From Symsagittifera roscoffensis (taxonomy: Eukaryota > Xenacoelomorpha > Acoela > Convolutidae), in assembly GCF_963678635.1 (NCBI RefSeq), contig NC_087066.1:67033477-67097476 (forward strand): a DNA stretch of 64,000 nt, given 5' to 3'. Made by a program: the position numbers and the translations under genes. Below are positions 37,480 through 46,822 of the stretch, one piece after another. Numbering within the stretch: position 1 is the stretch's first letter; the number at the start of each line of letters is the position of its first letter. Below the pieces are notes generated by a model that saw only the letters and a list, made by a program, of their open reading frames with translations, was not told the DNA's origin and did not search any database.

Positions 37480-38144
37480 TCAGAGATCTCTAAATTGCAG
37501 TTTGCGTTTTTTTGGCGCAAAGCAAGCATTGATAGGCGGCGTCTCAGCCACTAAGTTTGGTGAAGTGGGACTTTGACTGCCGGAAGAACAAGTATGCTGC
37601 TGCTGTTGTTGAGTGATTGAAAAAATAAAAATATCCAGTTTTATTGGGGTTTTGGGCGTCTGCTGGTCCTCATCTTTTTTCTCTGTTGAATCTGGTGATT
37701 CAATCGACTCAATGTTCCAGTAGTTTTCTCGCTCTGCTAAATCTCTAATGGATCCTTCCTGATTTTTGTAAAAGGGGATCGATTGGCAATCGTAGTTAAA
37801 CAGTATTTTTCTCGGTGAACGATCAAGGCAAGTAGGGTCTTGAATATCTGTGCGCTTCAGCGCAGGATACGATTCAGTCACACAGCAACTCTCGTAGACC
37901 TGTTTTCTGTTTTGTATGAGTATACCAATTTGATCTAGCAAATAGTTGGGTAACATCATATGGTTTTTAGTGACCCATTCATCGACTTCTCTGCTTCCTG
38001 GATCAATATCGTTGAAAGGACTTGTTTTTCGATGACGCATTTCCGTTCCTGTTGAACCACTACGATAGAATCTCTGGTATAAGTTTGGTATAATATAGCT
38101 CTTTCAAGAGAATTAATTGAAATGACTTGCAGTGGAGTTGCCAT
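37480..38144 (-). CDS. Unknown Polinton protein with nuclear-localisation-like C-terminus
   Basis: The frame 38040-37480 is open for 186 codons, and its frame stays open upstream to about 38115. The preceding frame begins with an ATG at 38144 (MATPLQV). One missing base near 38095 would join them into about 221 codons. The protein is hydrophilic, with a DPGSREVDEW stretch, a Gln run near the end and a basic C-terminal KKRK like a classical nuclear import signal. No family is recognised. It is divergently arranged with the gene at 38847, sharing the 38145-38846 intergenic region. Confidence 0.6.
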
Positions 38145-38846
38145 CGTTGAAAATTTTGTATTGACTGATTTTGAGAGATTGAATAAAAATAGTGAGTAGA
38201 TTTAGTTTGACCTACCACTTTTAGTTTTTTATTGCTGGTGGTCTAAGATTTAGCCAATTACCATAAATCTGGTTTTGTGGAATTTTAATATGTTTTCAGG
38301 GCTTTTGCAATTAAGTAGAAATGTGAACGCTTTGAAAATCTGTACTTCAAAGAAACAGCATGGCGCCTTTTTATGATACCCTGAGCACAAAATGGCAAAA
38401 ATTTTACACTTCAAAGAGATAACATGCATGCCGCCAGGGTAAAAACGTTGAGATTTATGAGCTAAAACGGGAATTTGCCAGACAGATGCAAGCTAATGCT
38501 ATCTCTACTTCAAATAGAGTGCATGACGCCTTTTTTATGTCCCCCGGACGAGGGGCTTTCAAGGTCTCCACTTCAAAGTGAGTACATGTATGCCGACATG
38601 TAACATTAACTGAGATTTATGACCCATTCAAGTGCTTTCCAGACAGAAATGACAGATGCAATAAACACGCTTTTATTTTATACAAATCCAATTGCAAAAA
38701 CTAATTAAATTCTCCCGCTATAGACTGAAGGGGCGCCATAAAAGTAAATCCACAGATATTTGTTTATCTTCTATCCAATTCATTATTCATTTCATTCTAT
38801 CATAAAACAGTTGAACCAACAAGTCACTACCGCTACCACCACCACT
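38145..38846. promoter_or_regulatory. Divergent intergenic region with duplicated 163 bp block
   Basis: It separates the leftward gene starting at 38144 from the rightward gene starting at 38847. It contains four copies of ACTTCAAA...CATG(CAT)GCCG/C at 38344, 38408, 38507 and 38570 (spacings 64, 99, 63), that is, two tandem blocks of about 163 bp. A CATAAAAG TATA-like sequence lies at 38737. The layout suggests a bidirectional promoter or another protein-binding region; this is inference. Confidence 0.5.
38344..38669. repeat. Two tandem 163 bp blocks, four ACTTCAAA boxes
   Basis: The blocks start at 38344 and 38507. Each has two ACTTCAAA boxes, a TTTTATG-type spacer, GAGATTTATGA and CAGACAGA. 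The order is conserved between blocks with moderate divergence. Confidence 0.75.
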
Positions 38847-39281
38847 ATGTACTCGTCGCTAGAAAATGATACAGACTTTTACGATGATTTTCAAGATATA
38901 TCTTCGGGAGAAAAACGCATTGTTCTTGTTGGAACGAAAACTTTTGACAAAACGGGTACATATATCACAGTTAAGTTATATAAAAAGAATGAAGATGGTG
39001 TATTTAAATGTTATCAAGCAGTGACCTTAACGACAAGAGAATTTGATTGTTTGGCAGATAATTATTCAAAGATTAAAAAATTGGTTAAAAAACAAACTGT
39101 TGAAAAGACTTCATCTTCTTCCTCCTCCTCCTCATCCTCCTCAGCTGTAAATGATAAACATCATAAAAGACGATACACGTCAAAACGATTAGTCCCTCCC
39201 AAAAAAGAATGTGCTGAAAGTGGCGATGAAAACGATGCTGATGATGAATACTCGAATAATAAAAAGTGTAGAGTTGCCTGA
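38847..39281 (+). CDS. PC4-like candidate single-stranded-DNA-binding protein
   Basis: 144 residues starting at the ATG at 38847 (MYSSLEND); the frame stays open upstream, but without the acidic start typical of the rest. The core (residues 23-80) has the pattern of the PC4/p15 transcription coactivator fold: successive beta strands (KRIVLVG, YITVKLYKK, CYQAVTLT) then a helix (TREFDCLADNYSKI). After it come a run of about twelve serines, a basic stretch (KRRYTSKR) and an acidic end. PC4 proteins bind single-stranded DNA and act in transcription or replication. The assignment rests on strand/helix pattern, not on a family search. It is intact, and followed by another rightward gene 44 bases later. 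Confidence 0.6.
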   Translation: MYSSLENDTDFYDDFQDISSGEKRIVLVGTKTFDKTGTYITVKLYKKNEDGVFKCYQAVTLTTREFDCLADNYSKIKKLVKKQTVEKTSSSSSSSSSSSAVNDKHHKRRYTSKRLVPPKKECAESGDENDADDEYSNNKKCRVA

Positions 39282-39325
39282 AACAGAAAAAAAAAACGTT
39301 TGAATAATTTGATTTAACCAGCAGA

Positions 39326-39972
39326 ATGGTTGAAGCAATGTATGAGCAGTCGCCTAAATTTTTTTAAAAATTTCAAAAGAATTTTAAATTTTTTATTCTG
39401 AACAACGAACCCGACGCCTCACAACTCCCTCTAAACACAAATTTTGCATTTGCAACCCACTCAATTCAGAACGAGTCTTGCGCCCAATTGCTCGACAATG
39501 ACCATCCCCACATCCATGTTCTCATCGAAGTAACCAAGGATTGTGTCGACGTAGTGAAAAAGATGACCTCAACCACTTTCGTTGTACCTTGTCTACTCTC
39601 ATCTTTCAAGCATCTAATATTGGGTTATGTAAACTTCACCTATCGGGACCCCTGATGGAAAAATTAAAAATTGCTGTCAACTACAACAATTCTATTAACA
39701 ACTCAACTGACATTGGTGGTGCTTCTCTACGAAGAAGATTGCCACAAGTTTGCTTTGCTTCACAAACTCGATCCATTCAAACTCAAACTGATTTAATCAC
39801 TAATGTAACAATTGAACGCTTCATTAATATTTTGAATGGTGATAATGCCGCCGAGTTTTCTAAAATTATTGATATCATTTTGAGTGGGTATGGTCGTTTA
39901 GAGATTGATTCAAATACTTTGTTTGTTAAATTTATAATGGAAAAAAATTTAAACTCTGAAAACGGTTTTTAG
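39326..39972 (+). CDS. Unknown rightward Polinton gene (stop and frameshift)
   Basis: From the ATG at 39326 the frame meets TAA at 39365-39367, continues open to 39655, and then the protein appears to continue in another frame to 39972. One missing C near 39650 would join the parts into 216 codons. The middle section (NTNFAFATHSIQNESCAQLL) and the C-terminal part (VTIERFINILNGDNAAEFSK) are both protein-like. The stop lies in an A/T homopolymer zone and may reflect damage there. No family is recognised. It may be co-transcribed with the PC4-like gene in front. Confidence 0.55.
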
Positions 39973-40076
39973 AGCCTGCGATAACGCCAGAGGCAAGTGT
40001 TCTAGCAACCATAAAACATGTTTTTTTCTTAAAAATAAATTATAAATCATTAAAGAAATGCATCAGTATCACAAAG

Positions 40077-40514
40077 TTATAACATCATATGTTTAGCAAA
40101 ACGCATCATGTCATGGTCATTAACCTTGAAACCTATAAGAAATTTAGATGAAATTATAACATGAGCAACATAAATACAATAAAGTCCGCACAAGACCGAG
40201 TTAGCTGATTGGATTGGCTTATTCATCAGTATTTGGTTTCCCTCATGGATAGAACGTCTCATATTTTTGTATACATGTGGATAGTTGTGTAGGCTTCGTC
40301 CAAGAGGATCTGCAAAAAAGATTTGACCACCAGCTTGAGCAAACAGTAACCAATGAGTTCCTGGCTGGTCTGAGTTTGATGCGTTCACTATCATGAAAGT
40401 ATTGTCACGTTTCAATATTGTATTAAATGCTAAGTTAGCGGAAAAAACGCCACAAAATCGATGTTTCAAATGCTTGCATCGGTGAATAAGCTCAGTAATC
40501 TGTAAATTGTCCAT
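40077..40514 (-). CDS. Adenain-like capsid maturation cysteine protease
   Basis: 145 residues, intact, with the ATG at 40514. The catalytic set of the adenovirus protease family is complete and in order: His54 (PGTHW), Asp69 (FADPLG), Gln102 (IQSANS) and Cys109 (LCGLYC). In Polintons this enzyme is thought to process capsid and core proteins. It lies 14 bases downstream of the major capsid gene and is probably expressed with it. Length is at the short end for the family. Confidence 0.9.
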   Translation of the reverse strand: MDNLQITELIHRCKHLKHRFCGVFSANLAFNTILKRDNTFMIVNASNSDQPGTHWLLFAQAGGQIFFADPLGRSLHNYPHVYKNMRRSIHEGNQILMNKPIQSANSVLCGLYCIYVAHVIISSKFLIGFKVNDHDMMRFAKHMML

Positions 40515-40528
40515 TTTTTTTCACCGAG

Positions 40529-41855
40529 TCAACTCATTAGAGTGTTTTTAGCTATTTTTCTATCGGAACGCACGAAAACTGTTGATGCACGCTCTCCCAT
40601 GAAAAGTAACTCTACATTTTCCCCCAGCGGTGCATCAAACTTCAGTTCTACTGAAATGGTGCAATTGGTCAATTCAGGATGAATAAAGTCATGTGAAGCC
40701 TCCTGAGTAGATGTGAGATCAAATGCCATAATATAATGATTGTGATAATTAGCCAAACTGATTCCATGACTATTGTTGAAAACAAAGTCTAGAGCTTCCA
40801 ATGTGTTATAGTATATTCTTTTGTTATCAGTCGTTGACACAGGAGTTCCTGCAATGGGCAGACCGTTTCGGTAAACAATGATTTCATTCAGCTAAAATTT
40901 TTGATAATGAAACGGGTTTGTTCGGTTAGTTCCCAGGTATGCTGTATTCGAGCTCATTGCTAAAATCATTCGACGAACTGACTCTTTGATAAAAAAAACG
41001 TCTTCTTGTCGACAGCTTTGCACACCAGTTGTGGCCAAAAAAGTTCTCGGTAAAACTTCAATATAATTGTATATTGCGGGTATTTTCAACAGAGTTTTTT
41101 CTATCGACGATAGCACCAAAATCGGTTACTGTCATTTTGCGCACATATAGGTTAGCCTCTGTGATTTCAACATGGTAATGTTTATCTCTATGCTCAGACA
41201 TGATAACAAAGTCATTAGGAGATCGTCTCAGAGAAAGTCTTATTGTAACACCGCTGATAAGTTGTTTGTCACATGATAAAAAATCACAAGCTATTTTACC
41301 AAATAAACGGAATTCGGTTGATGAAGCTACGATTCGTTTACGTTCAGTGACATTTTCAGCTCGCCCATTAGAACCATCAATACCTGATGGATTATCTTCA
41401 TAATAATAACCTTGACAAGCAAGCCATGTTTTCTTTGCATCATTACCATGTGAAAATTCGGTCTCAATGAAACTCTTATGGGCAAAATTGGCATTGGTTG
41501 TTGAAATTTTTTTCTCCATTCAAGGACATTGTGCATTCGGAAAATAAAGATGAAAGTGGATTGTTAACCAAATATGGGGTTGGTCTCGTTGTGCTGCCTC
41601 TGTAGCATGAGTTCGCAGATACATTACCATTATTTTGAACAACGCGTGCTACAATCTCCAAGCGAGTTTCGTTGAAGATCGATAAAGTTGTTTATATCTC
41701 CTAAAACTTCAAATTCGAGCATAGGACCATCAGGTGAATAATATGGACCAATTTTTTTGAGTGAACGCATTTTCAAATGTAACGAGTAGAGGAGGCTTTT
41801 CAAATAAATCTAATGAGCTGTGAGTTGCTTCAGTTGGCAATAAATTAGAAATCAT
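40529..41855 (-). CDS. Major capsid protein, double jelly-roll (frameshifted)
   Basis: The ATG at 41855 overlaps the stop of the upstream basic-protein gene (ATGA). The coding sequence runs through five frames, changing at homopolymers near 41752-41758, 41666-41668, 41507-41513 and 41095-41100. Each is one base too long. Allowing for these four, the length is a multiple of three (440 residues). One in-frame TAG remains at 40892-40894. Readable landmarks include the N-terminal SSLDLFEKPP, the central SGVTIRLSLRRSPNDF, the GTNRTNPFHYQKF region and the C-terminal VELKFDAPLGENVELL. These fit the Polinton double jelly-roll capsid, the hexon-like shell protein. It would not give full-length protein as sequenced. 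Confidence 0.85.
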
Positions 41856-42272
41856 TTCGTACTTTGGTGAAAAAGTTTGGACCGACTTCTCAGTGGGGTT
41901 CGTTTCTGTGGAATGAGAGCTTTTGTTTTTCTTTTTCTTGTTGTTGTTGTTGTTGTTGATCTCTTCCGTTTTCTGCTCATATGGGACTTACTGCCGTCCA
42001 GCTCCAACTTCTTTTTTGATTGTGTTTTTTACTGTGTTTTTCAAGGCTTGTTTGGGCGTTTTCTTCCTGGTTGCTATGTCTATTAATTCGGGTGCTGCTT
42101 GAACAAGTAATTCTTTTCCAATACGTTTTGCTGCTGGTACTATAAATTTCCGAGCTAACGGAAGTGCTACTCGTCCAATACCCATAGCCAGAGCACCGAA
42201 GCCACTACCCCGCTGTCTGTAATGTCCTGAGAAGTGAGGCATGGTCGCTTGATTATGATAGTATGCCTCCAT
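41852..42272 (-). CDS. Basic core-like protein (frameshifted)
   Basis: The ATG at 42272 opens a frame whose first part contains a Gly-rich, aromatic start (YRQRGSGFGALAMGIGR), then an amphipathic helix and the KKTPKQALKN block found in small Polinton proteins next to capsid genes. One extra base near 41995 shifts the frame. The continuation is highly basic (MSRKRKRSTTTTTTRKRK) and ends at 41852, where its TGA overlaps the capsid ATG. Corrected length is 139 residues. By composition and position it resembles an adenovirus core or minor virion protein that binds DNA or membrane; this is inference. Confidence 0.7.
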
Positions 42273-42280
42273 AATCTTAA

Positions 42281-43145
42281 TCAGAAAACTTTTGAAATTT
42301 TAAAGTCAAAACAACTTTTTCCTCCTCCTCCCGCAAATGGTACAAGTCTACCGGTTTCTGTTCGTAGGTTTACTGCAATGCTCTGGATGTTATTCACGAG
42401 GAGTTTTTTATAATCTAAGTTGCTAAAAACTTTGCGATGATTTGGTTCAATGCTGCACACGTAACCGTTTTTCACTCGTCGATTAGTATCAATGACTCTG
42501 AGCAACGGTGCTTTGGTGTCACCCACAATCTGATAATGGATTATATCCAAGTAGATAAACATCATTTGGGTTCCAGCAGAGATATCGACAGGGTAGTCGG
42601 AAATGAAGTTTTGCGATGTGAGAGTGCTATGGATATGACTGGATTCTTTATAGCCGATATGGTAGCCCGTTCCATCTCTTATACCTTTGAAACCCAAAAT
42701 ACTAGGAATTTGTGGGCTCTCAAAGGTAATGCCTTCCCAATAATGCATCCAAATTGAAAGATGTTTGGTAATGGGGNNNNNNNNNNNNNNNNNNNNNNNN
42801 NNNNNNNNNNNNNNNNNNNNNNNNNNNNNNNNNNNNNNNNNNNNNNNNNNNNNNNNNNNNNNNNNNNNNNNNNNNNNNNNNNNNNNNNNNNNNNNNNNNN
42901 NNNNNNNNNNNNNNNNNNNNNNNNNNNNNNNNNNNNNNNNNNNNNNNNNNNNNNNNNNNNNNNNNNNNNNNNNNNNGAAACGTTATTTCTGACAATGCAA
43001 CTCTCCATTCGCCTTGCAGATCGATATCTTCACTCAGCAGGTTTATAAAACTCGCTAGTGAGTTGTCAATGAAGATATTCATTGAGGCTGATGACACCAA
43101 TGTAATACTAAAGGAATCTTTGTCACCTCCAAAGTTGCTAGACAT
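42281..43145 (-). CDS. Minor capsid (penton-like) protein, interrupted by assembly gap
   Basis: The N-terminus (43145-42977) reads ITLVSSASMNIFIDNSLASF then DLQGEWRVALSEI, the hallmark start of the Polinton single jelly-roll penton protein. The C-terminal part (up to 42281) ends in VPFAGGGG and a beta strand. The 200-N gap at 42777-42976 removes the middle, so its true length and the frame relation of the two sides are unknown. It starts four bases after the integrase stop and precedes the basic-protein gene. It would form capsid vertices. Confidence 0.85.
42777..42976. other. Assembly gap (200 N)
   Basis: Exactly 200 undetermined bases inside the penton gene. This is probably a placeholder of standard length, so the true size is unknown. 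Confidence 0.99.
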
Positions 43146-43148
43146 TGT

Positions 43149-44092
43149 TTAGCTTGACCCTTCCTTTTCCAATACTCTGATTAGTTCGGGCTCATAAAAT
43201 TTACCCTCTATTGGTTCTCTATCAGCGTCGATAAGATTATAAGTCGGTGGGTTCCTTGTTGGTATGTCAAATATTTCAAAAACTTCGTCAGTGAAGGATT
43301 GTTTATAACCTTTTCGAAAAGGGATGTCAATTTTTGCTATTCTCACAAAATCGCCAACGTAGAGCTTTGGTTGGCGAACTAGTTTCAATGATTGTTCCGC
43401 TCTTAATGAAATTAGACGTGGAACATCCTTTTTGTCACTTTATTGGGGGCTAATTTGATGACGCGGTTTGTTCTCGAATTTATTGTGTTGACAAAGTCTT
43501 GAAGCTTATCGATGTAAGAGTAGGTCCATTTGTCCTCCAAATACTTATAAATCAAACTTTTTAGTGATCGAATGTTCCTCTCGGCGAAAGCGGACTTCTT
43601 TTCACTCTCTGTTGTGTATGTCTTGATACCCTTTTTCTCACATAAAGTTTTGAATGACCCCTTGAACTCGGTGCCTTTATCTACCCAGACTTTTTTCGGT
43701 TTCTCTGTCGTTATCATTTGATTGAACGCTTCTGCAGTTGTTGTGGCATACTTTGATTTCAGTGGCTGCACGCGAAGATAACGGGACATGCAATCTACTG
43801 CAACTAAAAGATATTTGATATCTTTGTTGTATTTTGCTAGTTTATCAACATATGCCAAATCGATTGACCATATTTCGTTTATGTCATAAACTATCACTTT
43901 AAGCCGAGCTATTTTGCGGCGAACTGTTCGGTATTTTGTATAAGATGGTTCTGTATGTAAAAAATGTTTAACTTTTCGTCTTGGTATGACCGTTGTAGCC
44001 TTCAAAGTTTTAACACTACCGAACAATGCTGGACCTTTATCTGTGTATCTCTTTTTCAAAAGTTTTTTTCTCAGTTGGTGTAGGTTTCCCAT
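43149..44092 (-). CDS. Retroviral-type integrase (frameshifted near C-terminus)
   Basis: The ATG at 44092 overlaps the preceding gene by 22 bases. The DDE catalytic core is complete: D78 (WSIDLAY), D138 (WVDKGTEF) and E171 (FAERN). After residue 226 the frame stops at 43412. The family's continuation (LISLRAEQSLKLV, then a VGDFVRI SH3-like end with FYEPEL) is read in another frame to 43149. A missing base in the A run near 43427 explains it, giving 314 residues. The enzyme inserts the element and makes the 6 bp target duplication. The catalytic part is intact, but the C-terminal DNA-binding domain would be lost from the product as sequenced. Confidence 0.92.
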
Positions 44093-44910
44093 CTTATACT
44101 TTTTGTCTCCGTCTTTTCTGACGTTGAAGAATCTGAATCGTTATAGTGCGTACCGTACAATTCAGTGTCGTCTTCGTCTTTCTCTCTTTCTTTGACTCTT
44201 TCCGTGGTGGCTTTCTTTCTTGTTTTGAGTCGTTTGGTTTGTTTTGAACTTGATGATGGCTTACTACTGTCGAGGGTTTTTGTTTTGCCCGAGGTTGACG
44301 GAGATTTGGTTGGACTTTTGGTTCTTCGTTGGGCCTGTTCTTTAATCTTTGACTGAACCGCGTGTTTGGCATACTTGTTAATAACAAACTCTTCGGTAAG
44401 TTCGAGAGCGGATAAAATCATTATGTAAGCAGGGTTGTGTAGTATTTTAGTTTGCTGTTGTATATCATACAAAAACGATGCTGCTTTGAGACCGGTTGGT
44501 ACATTGTCAACATAAATTGTTTCATCCATGGCGTTTATTGAGACTCGAGTTGAGCTTTTGATAACCTCCAGGATATTTTTAGCTCTCGTGAATTTTTTAT
44601 CCTCCATTATTTGCAATTGTAATAGAATGCGTTCATAGTTTATTTTGTTATCCTTTCGCTCCTTCTCATCCACAATCCGCTTCTCCTCTTCCTCCCCACC
44701 TTCCTGATATTGATTAGTCTCATCTTCTGTAAGAAGTCTTGTTGATTGTTCCCCAGGGTCAACAATAGGCGTTGAGGGAGGTGTTGGTGGAAGGGGTAGT
44801 GGAAGAGTTTCAGTCGATACTGAGTTTTGCTTCGTGGGTATTAGAGGTCTCATGCGGTTCAAGTAAGATAACTGGGGCTTTTTGTGTTTAATTGAGCTGT
44901 TAAATAGCAC
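44071..44910 (-). CDS. Conserved Polinton protein, Pro/acidic-rich with basic tail
   Basis: 279 residues, intact; a start at Met20 (44853) is also possible. A proline-rich region (PLPLPPTPPSTP) and an acidic block (EGGEEEEK) precede a conserved core, about residues 100-185 (AKNILEVIKSS...TIYVDNVPTGL...SFLYDIQQQT). A Ser/Lys-rich basic tail follows. Proteins with this core sit next to the integrase in many Polintons, but the role is unknown. It overlaps the integrase start and follows the small helical gene by 72 bases. Confidence 0.75.
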   Translation of the reverse strand: MLFNSSIKHKKPQLSYLNRMRPLIPTKQNSVSTETLPLPLPPTPPSTPIVDPGEQSTRLLTEDETNQYQEGGEEEEKRIVDEKERKDNKINYERILLQLQIMEDKKFTRAKNILEVIKSSTRVSINAMDETIYVDNVPTGLKAASFLYDIQQQTKILHNPAYIMILSALELTEEFVINKYAKHAVQSKIKEQAQRRTKSPTKSPSTSGKTKTLDSSKPSSSSKQTKRLKTRKKATTERVKEREKDEDDTELYGTHYNDSDSSTSEKTETKSIRWETYTN

Positions 44911-44982
44911 TTGTGATGCATGCGGTTGCTCACGGATATATGTATGTTTTGGAATTAAAACAAACTCTTATGCTGCCATGTT

Positions 44983-45291
44983 TTATGCTGATGGTAAGTA
45001 TCTGTAGCAGAAGTAAAGTATCAGTCTGATCAAGTTGAAACCTTGTTTCGTTAGAATAATTGCTCGTTTTCGTTCAAGTTTTGTTTTTCGGCTGATTAAA
45101 AACTTGTATGCCACTTCGAAATTTTCAATGTTTGGAATATTAACAGATACATTGCCATTGACTACATTGAGCAAACATTCACATATAACTGAAATAACTT
45201 GAGGATTTGTTGTTTTTCTAATGAAGCTTCGGAGCTGGCTGGGATTCAATTGTACCATGTGCTGCAGAATAGATAATTTTTTCGCGTTCAT
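44983..45291 (-). CDS. Conserved small helical Polinton protein
   Basis: 102 residues. A motif of the type LNPSQLRSFIRK..NPQVISVICECLLNVVNGNV, followed by a basic helix and a hydrophobic end (LIRLILYFCYRYL), is a frequent small protein beside the ATPase in Polintons. It overlaps the 3' end of the ATPase gene by 74 bases (40 if it starts at Met12). Function unknown; membrane or DNA association would fit the composition. Confidence 0.75.
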   Translation of the reverse strand: MNAKKLSILQHMVQLNPSQLRSFIRKTTNPQVISVICECLLNVVNGNVSVNIPNIENFEVAYKFLISRKTKLERKRAIILTKQGFNLIRLILYFCYRYLPSA

Positions 45292-45940
45292 TTGTGGGAG
45301 GTGTAAACTCTGCCTGATTTATTGGTAAGTAAAAAATTGAGGCGCCAGGTGGTGTAATGTTTGAACAATATCTCAAACAATCGGATGTACGCGGATCCAA
45401 GTCGATTAAAAGATGACCGTATGTGTCTTTTGTAGCGAGCTGATAACAGTGTCTCAAAAATTTAGTGTTGTTCAATTGTCTTCCAAGATGATCAAGTTGC
45501 TGAATATCACGAGGTGATTTGAACAGAATGATGTGTGATGTGTTTAAATCAATTGTTCGAGACCATCTGCTTTGTTGGAACAAATTATGTTTAACATATA
45601 TTACATCTAGTCCTCGGTGTCTTCCTGCTGTTGCAAGTTTGACAAAGTCTTTATCGTTATAGATTTCTTCGCATGAATCATCAAAAACTAGAAGAATGTT
45701 TTCAAGGTTTCGCAAACTGTCAAAGCCATTGAATTTTATGAAAGTTAGATCAATGCTGTGGGTATTGGATTTTTCACTATAAAGAGGCTGAATCTCTTTG
45801 TAAAAGTATAGGGCTCTTTGAAATTTGGGATAAAATGTTTTTCCTTTCAACAATTTGAATATCAGCTCTGTTTTTCCAGAACCCGAGGGGCCCACGATGG
45901 CTAAAAAAAGTCTCGTAGATGTATCAATAACTTTATTCAT
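45218..45940 (-). CDS. FtsK/HerA-type DNA-packaging ATPase
   Basis: I start it at the ATG at 45940, which shares an ATGA with the upstream stop; the frame itself is open for 18 more codons. 240 residues, intact. Walker A is GPSGSGKT (residues 17-24), Walker B ILLVFDD (82-88), then a TAGRHRG arginine motif and the KHN sensor. This is the A32-like packaging motor of Polintons, expected to pump DNA into the capsid. A decayed homologue lies at 20058-20340. Confidence 0.92.
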   Translation of the reverse strand: MNKVIDTSTRLFLAIVGPSGSGKTELIFKLLKGKTFYPKFQRALYFYKEIQPLYSEKSNTHSIDLTFIKFNGFDSLRNLENILLVFDDSCEEIYNDKDFVKLATAGRHRGLDVIYVKHNLFQQSRWSRTIDLNTSHIILFKSPRDIQQLDHLGRQLNNTKFLRHCYQLATKDTYGHLLIDLDPRTSDCLRYCSNITPPGASIFYLPINQAEFTPPTNEREKIIYSAAHGTIESQPAPKLH

Positions 45941-46275
45941 ACTCTTGGATTTGGTAATACATAACCAACTAAACCCGATAAAATTGAGAACCAAACTGAG
46001 GTTTCTTCACAAGTTAACTGCGTTAATGAAAGTTTAAAGATACAAAAAGCCAATAAAATCAGAATTAACACCATTTGTGACATGAAAACTACTTCAGACC
46101 GTGGTACAGTCACGTTATTGCAAAATTTCCATGATTTTTTCTCCATATGATTTTCGTCATACACAAAATCGGTAACTATAGTTCCATCAGTCTCGTCAAC
46201 TACTGTGTCAATCATTTCAATTTCCCTACCGCTTTCTCTCACTCTCGAACTTGCAGAATGAAAAATATATATCAT
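45937..46275 (-). CDS. Conserved Polinton membrane protein
   Basis: 112 residues from the ATG at 46275, or 92 from Met21 at 46215. An acidic start (VVDETDGTIVTDFVY) is followed by a transmembrane helix (MVLILILLAFCIFKLSL), a CEETSVWFSI motif, and a second hydrophobic segment ending in VGYVLPNPR. This layout recurs directly upstream of the ATPase in other Polintons and in the relic at 19870-20060. Its TGA overlaps the ATPase ATG. A role in the virion membrane or in packaging is possible but unknown. Confidence 0.8.
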   Translation of the reverse strand: MIYIFHSASSRVRESGREIEMIDTVVDETDGTIVTDFVYDENHMEKKSWKFCNNVTVPRSEVVFMSQMVLILILLAFCIFKLSLTQLTCEETSVWFSILSGLVGYVLPNPRV

Positions 46276-46290
46276 ATATAAAAAAATTAA

Positions 46291-46822
46291 TTAAGCATCT
46301 GAACAGTAATAAATTTCATATCGTGTATAACCTGTATAGACACTCGGTTTATTATCATCATCAAAATCATAATGCATTTCCAAAACATAATTGGCTGGGA
46401 CATGATCAGTTTTGGCATGATACACAATTTTCTTCACAGAATCTTCTCTTATTATTTTTTGAATCTCATTGGGTAGTTCACTGCTGGTTAGATCCATTTG
46501 AACTCCTGGTTGACGTTTGGGCACTAAGACTAGCTTGGGAAGACAAAGACCGCGCTTGCTGGGTAACATTACTGATGTATTTGAATCGTTGAAAGTAGAT
46601 GAATTGGTCAATCACGGGGAAGAACCTCCTCAAAGTGCACAACTCTTCTTCAGAAAGTGTAACTTGTTCTTTTCGTTGAACTACTTGGCCTCTACAATCA
46701 ATGCGTTCAATCCTGGTCAATGAAATCTTTATGTTACTTTCTGGTGTCATCCAAGCACAAAGAACTGAATTTGGAGATATGTATGTCTCCACTTTCCCCT
46801 GACGCTCGTTGTTGACACTCAT
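46291..46822 (-). CDS. Second PC4-like candidate, frameshifted
   Basis: The first frame (46822-46478) and the second (46611-46291) meet near 46595, where TACTTTCAAC is one T too long. Correcting it gives 176 residues. Residues 18-77 show strands (IKISLTRIER, QVVQRKEQVTLS) then a helix (EEELCTLRRFFPVID), the same pattern as the gene at 38847. The C-terminal half (LPKLVLVPKRQPGV, YVLEMHYDFDD) is extra. The relic at 19451-19800 preserves the second half in a continuous frame, which supports the join. It probably binds single-stranded DNA, by inference from pattern only. Confidence 0.6.
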
